Of a DNA stretch of 43,712 bases, positions 16,201 to 23,988 are shown piece by piece (positions within the stretch are counted from its first letter, which is position 1; every line of letters starts with the position of its first letter). The DNA comes from Bacteroides sp. (lineage in GTDB: Bacteria; Bacteroidota; Bacteroidia; Bacteroidales; Muribaculaceae): the NCBI GenBank assembly GCA_014802445.1, contig JAAVCF010000015.1:1-43712 (forward strand). Reading direction: 5' to 3'. The notes under the pieces were generated by a model that searched no databases, was not told the DNA's origin, and saw only the letters and a program-made list of their open reading frames with translations. The position numbers and the translations under genes are program-made.

Positions 16201-16426
16201 ATGAAAAGAGATTATTTTGTTCGATTTTTTGCTGCGGCGTTGATGCTGATACCCTGCCGTTGCAGGAACATATCTCAACGCTGTGACCATCTTCGCCACG
16301 ATGTATCCCCGCCATTTCCAGACTGATTTCACTGCCGGACTCGCCCCTGCCGAGGCCGAATTTCTGCAGCAGGCGGGTCAAAACACTGTTCTGGACAATC
16401 TCCGCCTGCTGAATATCCGGAAGTAG
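16201..16426 (+). pseudogene. Frameshifted small secreted protein
   Basis: ATG 16201 opens a signal-peptide-like start (MKRDYFVRFFAAALMLIP). In that frame the rest is unconvincing, but shifting to the +1 frame near 16250 gives YPAVAGTYLNAVTIFATMYP, then RHFQTDFTAGLAPAEAEF and a tail ending in NIRK and TAG at 16424-16426. Together they read as one small exported protein broken by a single indel. Promoter TATCTTTG lies upstream. The family is not recognised; a sequencing or assembly indel would also explain it. Confidence 0.45.
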
Positions 16427-16507
16427 GATGACCCGCATCGGCGCATTATGGCCCGGATTGCATTTTGCGCCCCGGGCGGGAGATTTGCTTTGTTAGGCGA
16501 AATTGAT

Positions 16508-16515
16508 TAATTTTG
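16508..16515 (+). promoter_or_regulatory. Promoter of the gldE-gldD-PPTase operon
   Basis: TAATTTTG with TTTG at 16484-16487 (20-nt spacing), a good fit to the Bacteroidota TTTG / TAnnTTTG promoter. A leader of about 35 nt precedes the TTG start at 16553. Confidence 0.6.
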
Positions 16516-16552
16516 CAGGCGAAACCTCGATTATTAACTAATTTTCAATTCC

Positions 16553-17908
16553 TTGGGTTCTGATCCTCTCCCGGCCACAGATGCCGGTTATCTGCAATGC
16601 GCCATCTCTCTGATAGCTGAGGGTGGCAGCGGTTTGAGTGTTGCCGCCATAGTAGCCATATCACTTTCTCTTTTGGCTCTCATGCTGTCAGGATTCATTT
16701 CCGGCAGCGAGATAGCTTATTTTGCTCTCACGCCCTCACAATGTGAGGAGCTTGAGGAGACGTCGCGCGGCCGCGCCGTGATGCGCCTCCTTGAAGTGCC
16801 TGAGCGATTGCTTGCCACCATCCTCATTGCCAACAACTTGGTGAATGTGTCGATTGTGGTGTTGCTGAATTTCGCGCTGGGTCCGGTGTTCAGCAACATG
16901 AGCCCATTGCTGAGTTTTATTCTCCAGACGGTTATTCTAACCTTCCTGATTCTGCTTTTCGGCGAAATCCTGCCCAAGCTGTATGCCAACACTGACAGCG
17001 TGAAGTGGGCCCTGGCCGCCGCGCCCGGCCTCACTCTGATTTCCAGGCTGCTCAATCCCTTGTCATGGATGCTCGTAAAGAGCTCAGGCGTGGTTAACCG
17101 TGTGGTGGTGAAGAAAACCGAGAATCTCACCGCCGACGACCTCTCACAGGCTCTTGAACTGACTGATGTACAGGCCAATGACGACAAAGAGATGCTTGAG
17201 GGCATTCTCCGCTTCGGCGACACCACGGCCTCTGAAATCATGACCCCCCGAGTGGACATGACCGACATTGACATAGAGCTGACCTTTGAGGAGGTGATGA
17301 AGGTGGTGGTGGAGAGCGGCTATGCCCGCATTCCGGTGATTGACGGCTCGGAGGACAATATCAAGGGAGTGCTCTATGCGCGTGACCTTCTGCCCTACGT
17401 GGGAGCCACGGATGTGGACCACACCTTCGACTGGCGCACACTGCTGCGCCCGGCTTACTTCGTGCCCGAGTCAAGGATGATTGACGACCTGCTGGAGGAT
17501 TTCCGCTCGCGCAGAATCCATATGGCGGTGGTGATTGACGAGTATGGCTGCACACAAGGCGTTGTGACACTGGAGGATGTGCTCGAAGAGATTGTGGGCG
17601 ACATCAACGATGAATATGACGAAGAGGAGAAGACATGGCGTCAGCTCCCCGACGACACCTATATATTCGAGGGACGCACGCTGCTCACCGACTTCTTCCG
17701 CGTGACCAACCTCAATGAGGAGGAATATGAGGCTGTGGCCGACGATTGCGAGACCCTGGCCGGCATGCTCCTGGCCATTAAAGGCGACTTCCCCAAGGAG
17801 AAAGAGAGCCTGGTGTATGGCCGCTGCCGCTTCCTGGTGCTTGACATTGAGCATCACCGCATCACGAGTGTGAGAGTGAAGGTGATGCCTGACGAACAAA
17901 CCGCCTGA
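16553..17908 (+). CDS. gldE: GldE-like CNNM/CorC-family membrane protein
   Basis: A 451-residue protein: DUF21/CNNM membrane region (about 25-190, with LMLSGFISGSEIAYFAL and FGEILPKLYA), two CBS domains (about 220-345, with TASEIMTPRVDMTDI and RRIHMAVVIDEYGCTQGVVTLEDVLEEIVGD) and a CorC/HlyC C-terminal domain (about 360-445). Known as GldE in Bacteroidota, where it assists the gliding/T9SS-linked lipoprotein GldD; CNNM proteins handle divalent cations. The start is an unusual TTG: a stop lies at 16535, no ATG occurs before codon 44, and the MGSDPLPA beginning resembles known GldE N-termini. gldD follows after 12 nt. Confidence 0.88.
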   Translation: MGSDPLPATDAGYLQCAISLIAEGGSGLSVAAIVAISLSLLALMLSGFISGSEIAYFALTPSQCEELEETSRGRAVMRLLEVPERLLATILIANNLVNVSIVVLLNFALGPVFSNMSPLLSFILQTVILTFLILLFGEILPKLYANTDSVKWALAAAPGLTLISRLLNPLSWMLVKSSGVVNRVVVKKTENLTADDLSQALELTDVQANDDKEMLEGILRFGDTTASEIMTPRVDMTDIDIELTFEEVMKVVVESGYARIPVIDGSEDNIKGVLYARDLLPYVGATDVDHTFDWRTLLRPAYFVPESRMIDDLLEDFRSRRIHMAVVIDEYGCTQGVVTLEDVLEEIVGDINDEYDEEEKTWRQLPDDTYIFEGRTLLTDFFRVTNLNEEEYEAVADDCETLAGMLLAIKGDFPKEKESLVYGRCRFLVLDIEHHRITSVRVKVMPDEQTA

Positions 17909-17920
17909 CCCCTGAGAGCT

Positions 17921-18490
17921 ATGACCCTGCGCTCACTCCTTCCGGCAGCTCTGATGCTCATTGCGGCGTCAAGTTCATGCAGCCGCAGCGGCGGCGACGC
18001 TGCCGTGCCCAAGCCTGACGCGTGGCCCCGCATGGAGCCTTACCCTGAGGTTTATAGCCGCAGCCTCGACGGCTTTGCCATCAACGATTCAGCCATTGTG
18101 ACCCCCGGCGACAGCGCCGGATGGTTCACGGCAGCATATCCGCGCTATAATGCCCGGCTTTATCTGACAGTGACTCGTGTGGACCCCTCCGCGCTGGCCC
18201 ACGCCGTTGACAACCGCTTGGAGCGCATGGCCCTCAACAGCGGCGGCTCACGGTCAACCCTCACCGAGCTTACCGCCGAGAGCGGCTTTGAATGTCGCCT
18301 GATGACCACCCTCTCCTCGGCGCCCACTCCGCTGCAGTTTCTGGCCGTGAGGCCTGACGGCTGCCTGGTGAGCGGCGCTGTGGTGATTGAGGGCGCCGCC
18401 ACATCGCCCCCTGACTCATTCGCACCGAGCGTTGCCGCTCTGGAACGTGACATAATCCATGCCCTGAAACATCTCGATGTGGCCCGTTGA
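17921..18490 (+). CDS. gldD: GldD-like lipoprotein
   Basis: A 189-residue lipoprotein: signal peptide with a Cys near residue 20 (IAASSSCSR), then the GldD pattern KPDAWPRMEPYPEVY, a WFTAAYPRYNARLYLT segment, a helix with HAVDNRLERMALN, and a C-terminal strand/helix region. GldD is a periplasmic or outer-membrane-facing lipoprotein required for gliding and type 9 secretion in Flavobacterium; in non-gliding Bacteroidales it probably supports secretion. Assignment rests on the pattern and on its position after gldE. The gene overlaps the PPTase start by 14 nt. Confidence 0.8.
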   Translation: MTLRSLLPAALMLIAASSSCSRSGGDAAVPKPDAWPRMEPYPEVYSRSLDGFAINDSAIVTPGDSAGWFTAAYPRYNARLYLTVTRVDPSALAHAVDNRLERMALNSGGSRSTLTELTAESGFECRLMTTLSSAPTPLQFLAVRPDGCLVSGAVVIEGAATSPPDSFAPSVAALERDIIHALKHLDVAR

Positions 18491-18977
18491 CAAGGAAATA
18501 GCCATCAGTGTGGCGCCCCTGCTGCCACGCTCCGCCTTTGCCACCAAGCAAGCCTGCGAGCGCGCCTCGGCGCTTCAGCTCCTGCGCCGCATGACCGGCA
18601 ACCCTGACATCACCATCACCCACACCCCCGAAGGAGCCCCGTTGGCCGAGGGTTTTCACATCTCTGTGAGCCACTGTGCCGACGCTGTGGCCATTGCACT
18701 GAGCCGGAGCTGTCCGGTGGGGATTGACATTGAGCGCCCCTCCGAGCGGCTGGAGCGCCTTGTGGACCGCGTGAGCGCTCCCGGCGAACCCACTGAAGCC
18801 GCCCCCCTGCGGAGGTGGACCGCCAAGGAGGCCGTGTTCAAATGCGCCGGCGTGGAGGGCCTCGTGCTTTCACACATCCGCCTTGACCTTGACGCCCTGA
18901 CCGCCGAGATTCCCGGCGGGAGGCGCTTTGCGGTCCACCATGTGGAGGAAGGGATTGCACTGGCTGTGGAAATATAA
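18477..18977 (+). CDS. 4'-phosphopantetheinyl transferase (Sfp family)
   Basis: A 166-residue enzyme that moves the phosphopantetheine arm of CoA onto carrier proteins. Motifs: FHISVSHCADAVAIAL (about 60-75), the Mg2+-binding PVGIDIERP (80-88) and RRWTAKEAVFKCAG (112-125, with the catalytic Glu/Lys). Shorter than Sfp itself (about 220), as is common for this Bacteroidota branch. The start overlaps gldD by 14 nt; gldE-gldD-PPTase is a familiar Bacteroidota order. Confidence 0.88.
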   Translation: MWPVDKEIAISVAPLLPRSAFATKQACERASALQLLRRMTGNPDITITHTPEGAPLAEGFHISVSHCADAVAIALSRSCPVGIDIERPSERLERLVDRVSAPGEPTEAAPLRRWTAKEAVFKCAGVEGLVLSHIRLDLDALTAEIPGGRRFAVHHVEEGIALAVEI

Positions 18978-19074
18978 CCTCAAACTTCCGTAGCGAAAGG
19001 CAAAATTTAACAACAGTGGAAAAACTGACCAAAAATACAGACCAAACGACCAGCAAAAATTTCATTGCGAAAGT

Positions 19075-19104
19075 TGCGTATAACGCTACCGAACTTTAAC
19101 TTTG
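19075..19104 (+). promoter_or_regulatory. Promoter of the GDPD-porin operon
   Basis: TTG at 19075-19077 and TAACTTTG at 19097-19104 are spaced by 19 nt, an excellent Bacteroidota promoter. A leader of roughly 90 nt runs to ATG 19198. A GTAGCG...CGCTAC pair also spans this intergenic region. Confidence 0.65.
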
Positions 19105-19197
19105 CGGCAGTGGTTTATTAACTGTAAACCGGCGGACTCCTACCTTCCGCGCACACAATTGACCAGATACATAACTAACCCTCAATACCAACTGATT

Positions 19198-20775
19198 ATG
19201 CTTAAAAAAGCATTCGGCACCGGGCTGGCCTTATGTGCAGCCATGGTAACGTTCACATCCTGTGAGAACCAGGAGTTTACTAATGAAAAAGTGGATGCCA
19301 AGCGCATAGAAGTGCAAAAGCTCCCGGCCGATCTGGCAAAAGTACGTGACTATGTGCCCCTCTATGCAGTGGTGGCTCACCGTGGCTCCACATTCTGGGC
19401 ACCCGAAGAAACCGAAGCCGCATGGCGCTGGGCCCGAAACATGGGCGCCGACTATCTGGAGAGCGACCTTCAGGCCACCAAGGACTGCATTGTGCTGGCC
19501 AACCACGACGAGAACCTGGCCCGCACCACCAACATCGAGAACGTGTTCTCAGAGTATGTGCCCTCAACGCGTATTGACTTCTACCGCTCATTCAAGAATC
19601 CCGACGGCAGCCAGCACTTCTCGGAGGCCGACATTCAGGAGCAGTATGCTCAGGATGTGGCCAACTTCCGCCCCTACTACGCTCTGTCCTACTACTATCA
19701 CGAGCTTCTGATGCTTGACGCCGGCGCATGGTTCAACGAAACCTCGCTCGAACAGGCCCGTCCCGGATTTGTCAACACCCGCCTCTATGTGTCGGCCCTT
19801 CAGGACCAGATTGCCTATGCTGAAGGCAAGAAGCTCCATCGCGACGCTCAGGGCAACCGAGTGCTGACCTATAAAATCAAGCCCCAGTATGCCGACATGA
19901 CTCTGGCCCAGATTCGCGCCGCCATGCCTCAGGCAAAGTATATGGCCTTTGTGGATTATGACTTTGAGAACGCCTATGTGGCTGACGACAAGGATAATGG
20001 CAACCGCCCCGGTATCTACATCGAGTTTAAGGAATCATGGCTGAACCCCTCCAACATGGAGCAGCTGGTGTATGACGTGCTCGACGGCTGCGGCTGGAAC
20101 ATCATCACCAAGAAAGAGCCTGAGAATGTGCCCTTCTACGCCAACGGCAAGGTCAACATAGGCCACACCAACGGCAAGGTTATCCTCCAGACATTCTCAT
20201 TCGACGCCCTTCGCCGCGCCAACGACATTTTCCAGGGCCGTGTGCCGATGTGTTACCTCCTCTGGGCCGGCACCTATGCCACCGACATGGTCTACACCAC
20301 CCCCACCGGCTATGCCGACATCATCAAGTATGCTCAGGACCACGGCGCCCACATTATCGGACCGGCCATTTCAGGCGCTCCCAACAACTATCCTGAGATG
20401 AACAACCCCTGGCAGGCCTACATGATTCGCAAGTCAGGCATGCTCAACCACCCCTATTCATTTGACTCTTACGCTCAGATGGGCAAGTATATGGGCATCT
20501 ACAACTATGGCATCGGCACCTCGTTTGACGACCTGATGCGCATCACCGTGGACCCCACCCAGTACACCGTGTTCACCAGCCCCGTGAGCCTCCCCATCTA
20601 TATGGACGGATTTTTCACCAACCGCACTGAGATGTCGCTCCGCTTCATGATTGACCAGGGCTTCCGCTGCAACTCCAAGCTGCCCAATCCCTTCACCGGC
20701 GGAACCTTTGACAACGGCCAGGCACCCTCAACCGTGCCCGATGCCGAGCAGATGCTGGAATACCTCGGTTACTAA
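19198..20775 (+). CDS. Glycerophosphodiester phosphodiesterase-family lipoprotein
   Basis: A 525-residue lipoprotein (signal peptide with Cys22 in VTFTSC). The GDPD signature is complete: VVAHRGSTFWAPEET (His61), GADYLESDLQATKD (Glu88, Asp90), LANHDENLARTTN (His103); a later YIEFKESWLNP supplies the third-shell acidic residue. A large insert between about 110 and 260 makes it much longer than GlpQ (about 330). It likely cleaves glycerophosphodiesters or related headgroups at the cell surface or in the periplasm. The chosen ATG gives a standard lipoprotein signal; the open frame before it (from 19102) has no promoter room. The OprO/P-like porin follows after 37 nt. Confidence 0.88.
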   Translation: MLKKAFGTGLALCAAMVTFTSCENQEFTNEKVDAKRIEVQKLPADLAKVRDYVPLYAVVAHRGSTFWAPEETEAAWRWARNMGADYLESDLQATKDCIVLANHDENLARTTNIENVFSEYVPSTRIDFYRSFKNPDGSQHFSEADIQEQYAQDVANFRPYYALSYYYHELLMLDAGAWFNETSLEQARPGFVNTRLYVSALQDQIAYAEGKKLHRDAQGNRVLTYKIKPQYADMTLAQIRAAMPQAKYMAFVDYDFENAYVADDKDNGNRPGIYIEFKESWLNPSNMEQLVYDVLDGCGWNIITKKEPENVPFYANGKVNIGHTNGKVILQTFSFDALRRANDIFQGRVPMCYLLWAGTYATDMVYTTPTGYADIIKYAQDHGAHIIGPAISGAPNNYPEMNNPWQAYMIRKSGMLNHPYSFDSYAQMGKYMGIYNYGIGTSFDDLMRITVDPTQYTVFTSPVSLPIYMDGFFTNRTEMSLRFMIDQGFRCNSKLPNPFTGGTFDNGQAPSTVPDAEQMLEYLGY

Positions 20776-20812
20776 TCCTCTAATTGCATAATAATCATTG
20801 ACTTCATCAATC

Positions 20813-22147
20813 ATGAAAAAATATATTCTGCTGCCCTTGATGGCTGTGTGTCTGGCCGGTAATGCCCAGGACTTTGACAACTCACCCACGGTGAAAATCG
20901 AGAACTCTGAAAAGGAGATGAAATTCACCGTCGGCGCCCGCATGATGGCCGATGTGGCCTATTATCACTCTGACTTCACCCCCATGAAGAGCGGAGCCTC
21001 TCTGGCCGACGCCCGAATCCGCACCTCGTTCAGCTTCCACGACTGGTACTTCTATGCCGACTTCGGCTTCGGCGGCGGCAAGTTCTCACAGAAAAACATC
21101 TTCGCCCAGTGGAACAAGCAGAATAATGCCGAGGGCTGGAACGTAATCAAGGCCGGTTACTATAACGACCCCGGCTCAATGGCCCGCAACACCTCGCTGG
21201 GCAGCTATCACTTCATCTCACGTCCCGGCTCAACCGAGGCGCTGGGTGTGGGCCGCGAGCTCGGCGTGACCTATAAGTTCTATAACAACACGTGGTTTGC
21301 CAACCAGGGCGTGTCGACTGACCATGCTTATAATGACCAGATTACGGGCTTTGACGGTGTGGCAGTGAGCGGTCGCTGGCTCTATCGTCCCATCAACACG
21401 GCTGATCAGACCTTCCACGTGGGTGTCAACGCCCGCTTCGGCCATCGCGGCGGCGGTGTGGTGGAGAACAACGTTATGAAGAAGAGCCTCACCCTGTCGT
21501 CGGCGCTGGAGACCTATGTGGACGGCAACAGTGACCTGGTGTGTGCCGAGCTGCCTTGGGTGAACAATGTGGTCAACCTTGGCGCCGAGGTGCTCTATCG
21601 TCAGCCCAAGTTCTTTGCCCGCGGTGAGTTCCTCTATAAGCACGTGACCAAGAAGCGCGACAGCTATTCGCTCTTCGAGGATGCCCAGAACAACATTGAC
21701 TGCTGGGGCACCTATGAGGCATGGCTGGCTGCCAACCCCCTGCGTAACAACAATTTCTATGGTGGTTACGTGGAACTCGGCTACATGATTTTCGGTAATC
21801 CTTACACCTACAGCAACGCCGACGGTCTGCTTGGCGGTCTGAGCGGCAAGAGCCTGGAAATCGTGGCCCGCTACAACTACACCGGCCTCAATGACATTGT
21901 TGACGGCGAATATTACAGTGCCATGCGTGACCAGTACTATCCTGACGGTTATCTGGCTGACTATCCCTACGCTTCATCATCAGTGGGCGGTGGCAATGTA
22001 AACGCTGTGACTGTGGGCATTAACTTCTCGTTTAACAAGTATGTGCAGGTGATGGCTGACTACACCTACACTCACCTTGACCGCGACAAATTGCCTTATG
22101 ACCGCAATTTCCACGCCGTTCAGGGACGCCTCCAGTTCACATTCTGA
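20813..22147 (+). CDS. OprO/OprP-like outer-membrane porin
   Basis: A 444-residue protein with a signal peptide (MKKYILLPLMAVCLAGNAQ) and a barrel of alternating strands ending in LQFTF. The start resembles phosphate-selective porins: VKIENSEKEMKFTVGARMM... LADARIRTSFSFHDWYFYADFGFGG, and later strands GKSLEIVARYNYTGLND and NAVTVGINFSFNKYVQVMADYTY. Together with the upstream phosphodiesterase it suggests release and uptake of phosphate or glycerol-phosphate. The start is ATG 20813 rather than 20798 because it opens the signal peptide. A strong terminator follows. Confidence 0.85.
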   Translation: MKKYILLPLMAVCLAGNAQDFDNSPTVKIENSEKEMKFTVGARMMADVAYYHSDFTPMKSGASLADARIRTSFSFHDWYFYADFGFGGGKFSQKNIFAQWNKQNNAEGWNVIKAGYYNDPGSMARNTSLGSYHFISRPGSTEALGVGRELGVTYKFYNNTWFANQGVSTDHAYNDQITGFDGVAVSGRWLYRPINTADQTFHVGVNARFGHRGGGVVENNVMKKSLTLSSALETYVDGNSDLVCAELPWVNNVVNLGAEVLYRQPKFFARGEFLYKHVTKKRDSYSLFEDAQNNIDCWGTYEAWLAANPLRNNNFYGGYVELGYMIFGNPYTYSNADGLLGGLSGKSLEIVARYNYTGLNDIVDGEYYSAMRDQYYPDGYLADYPYASSSVGGGNVNAVTVGINFSFNKYVQVMADYTYTHLDRDKLPYDRNFHAVQGRLQFTF

Positions 22148-22167
22148 GAATCGGATTATTTGAGATT

Positions 22168-22197
22168 AAAAAAGCTCCCTTCGGGGAGCTTTTTTTG
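22168..22197 (+). terminator. Rho-independent terminator of the GDPD-porin operon
   Basis: AGCTCCC (22173-22179), loop TTCG, GGGAGCT (22184-22190), flanked by an A-run and followed by T8. A C(UUCG)G tetraloop with a U-tract is a textbook intrinsic terminator. Confidence 0.93.
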
Positions 22198-22204
22198 TTT
22201 GCGG

Positions 22205-22775
22205 CGAGGGGTGAAGAGTTAGGAGTTAGGAGTGTGGAGTTAGGAGTTTTTTGGGGGTACGGCATTGCAAATTCCCGCTAAAGGATGTAGGGGCGGCCGT
22301 TCGGGCCGCCCGCCCCTCCGCGACGAAACCCGTTTGTGGGGGTTGGTATCGCCGGTTCACAACATCGTCGCTCCGCGACTCTTTGTGTGTGGGGTGGGGC
22401 GGTCCCGGCACTCCCTACGGTCGTGTCCGGGTTAAACACAATGTCGCCACTCCGTGGCTCTGGGCATCGGTTTTTTGAGGGGGGTACGATTGTTCCAATC
22501 GTTTTTGATGTTGCGGAGTGCGGGCGCCCCGAACGGGCGCCCCTACATTTTGCGGATGTCGTTTTGCGGAATGATACGATTGTTCCAATCGTTTTTGATG
22601 TGGCGGAGTGCGGGCGCCCCGAACGGGCGCCCCTACATTTTTGCGGACGTGGTTTTGCGGGGGGTTACGATTGTTCCAATCGTTTTTGATGTTGCGGAGT
22701 GCGGGCGCCCCTACATTTTTGCGGATGTGGTTTTGCGGAGGGTACGATTGTTTCAATCGTTTTTGTTGTCGCGGG
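22205..22775. repeat. Modular intergenic repeat mosaic, locus C
   Basis: Plus-strand order: GGAGTTA heptamers (22215-22247), a GGGCGGCC-type hairpin (22291-22311), the small-hairpin composite (22356-22460), then tandem units that each contain ACGATTGttcCAATCGT and a GGGCGCCC-type hairpin. Units start at 22485, 22575, 22666 and 22743 (periods 90, 91, 77). The third has lost one hairpin arm plus loop. The last unit encodes the C-terminus of ThiN on the minus strand. Confidence 0.9.
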
Positions 22776-23412
22776 GATTAGGGTGGTAGGTGAGGAAGAG
22801 GAGGTAGGGGCCGTGGGCGTGGATGGTGAAGGTGGGGGCGGTGGTTTCGTTGAGTGTGCCTTGCCACCATGTGGTGAAGTCGCGGAGGGGGTAGCGGAGG
22901 CCGTCGGCGTGGAGGCCTGTGGCGCCGAAGTTGAAGATGGACACTTGTGTGCCCGTGGGGCAGTGGAATGTGCGGGTGCCGGAGGCGGGGATGAAGACGC
23001 CGTGGTCAGTGTAGGCGCGGGCCTCGATGCCCTGAAGGTGATAGTCAATGAGGAGGCTGATGTTGCCGAAGGTGTGGTCCTCGCGGAGGCCTGTGGCTCC
23101 GATGATGGCTATGGGGGTGAGGCCGCGGTGGGCGAGGTAAGTGACGGCCTTGGTCTGGTCATTGGTTTCCTGGTCAGGGCGGCGGCGCACAATATCGGCG
23201 TAGCGGCTGAGGATGAGGGGGCTAAGAGAGTCGCAGTCGCCCACTATGCGCCACGCTCGAGCGCCGGGACGGCTGAGGTAAGCATTGGCGGCGCCGTCGC
23301 AACACACAATCTTGTCAGTGACGCTGAGCCATCTGAGGGCCTGAGGGGATGTGGGGAACTGTCCGGCGTCAATGACCACGGCTTGCGGCGAGAAATCGTT
23401 GATGGTGTTCAT
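22753..23412 (-). CDS. thiN: Thiamine pyrophosphokinase
   Basis: A 219-residue thiamin diphosphokinase that makes TPP from thiamine and ATP. Motifs: VCCDGAANAYL, WRIVGDCDSLSP, RRPDQETNDQTKAV and IIGATGLREDHTFGNI, all near the usual positions, followed by the B1-binding C-terminal domain. The ATG overlaps the pnuT stop by 4 nt, so salvage transport and pyrophosphorylation are coupled. The C-terminal residues RDNKND and the stop codon come from the adjacent repeat module rather than ordinary coding DNA, which should alter only the tail. Confidence 0.9.
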   Translation of the reverse strand: MNTINDFSPQAVVIDAGQFPTSPQALRWLSVTDKIVCCDGAANAYLSRPGARAWRIVGDCDSLSPLILSRYADIVRRRPDQETNDQTKAVTYLAHRGLTPIAIIGATGLREDHTFGNISLLIDYHLQGIEARAYTDHGVFIPASGTRTFHCPTGTQVSIFNFGATGLHADGLRYPLRDFTTWWQGTLNETTAPTFTIHAHGPYLLFLTYHPNPRDNKND

Positions 23413-23978
23413 TTTTCTTCGGGGATGAGACGGAGCCACTTACGATATCCAAAAACGGCCACGATGGCATAGATCAGATAGAGAGTGGCGGTGAAGGGGA
23501 GGTGCTTGTAGGCGTAGAGGGCAGCGGAGGCGATGTCAACCACTATCCACACGAGCCACTGGCCGGCATACTTGCGGGCGAGCATCCACATGGCCACAAT
23601 GCTCAGGGCTGTGGTGAAAGCGTCGGCCCAGGGCACTGTGCTGTCAGTGAAGCGGCTCAGGGCGAGGCCTATGAGGCCGAAAAGGAGGGCGAAAACGGCA
23701 GTGAGGGGGAGGATGAGGCGTCGGGGAGTGTGGCTGATGGGGATGGCGGGGCCGGAGTGCGCTGAGGAGCCGCGGAGCCAACACACAAGGCCGTAGACGG
23801 AGGCGAGGATGTAATAGATGCTGATGGCAAAGTCGGCATAGAGGCCGGCGGAAAAGTAGACGGCGAGATATATGGCGGGCATGGCTATGCTTGCGGCCCA
23901 CACCCACGCGCTGGCGCGGTACTCCCAATAGAGGTAAAGGAGTCCGATGGCTGTGCCGATAATCTCGAGGGTGTTCAT
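23409..23978 (-). CDS. pnuT: PnuC-family vitamin transporter, probably thiamine (PnuT)
   Basis: A 189-residue inner-membrane protein with about six to seven hydrophobic helices. It begins LEIIGTAIGLLYLYWEYRAS and has WVWAASIAMPAIYLAVYFSAGLYADFAISIYYILASVYGLVCW, the N-terminal PnuC pattern, and a later QWLVWIVVDIASAALYAYKH. PnuC proteins transport nicotinamide riboside; those next to thiN transport thiamine (PnuT), trapped afterwards by phosphorylation. The 4-nt overlap with thiN supports that. No TPP riboswitch is seen immediately upstream, where the sulfatase-like gene ends 10 nt away. Confidence 0.85.
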   Translation of the reverse strand: MNTLEIIGTAIGLLYLYWEYRASAWVWAASIAMPAIYLAVYFSAGLYADFAISIYYILASVYGLVCWLRGSSAHSGPAIPISHTPRRLILPLTAVFALLFGLIGLALSRFTDSTVPWADAFTTALSIVAMWMLARKYAGQWLVWIVVDIASAALYAYKHLPFTATLYLIYAIVAVFGYRKWLRLIPEEK

Positions 23979-23988
23979 GATCAGCGGC

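Noticed and set aside
22540-22560. CCCCTACATTTTGCGG of the repeats as a promoter -7 box
   Set aside because: It resembles TAnnTTTG but has one extra T (TACATTTTG), and no consistent -33 element or gene start follows.
22485-22759. CRISPR-like array
   Set aside because: Units are about 90 bp with no unique spacers and contain palindromic hairpins; no cas genes are present. It is a tandem intergenic repeat.
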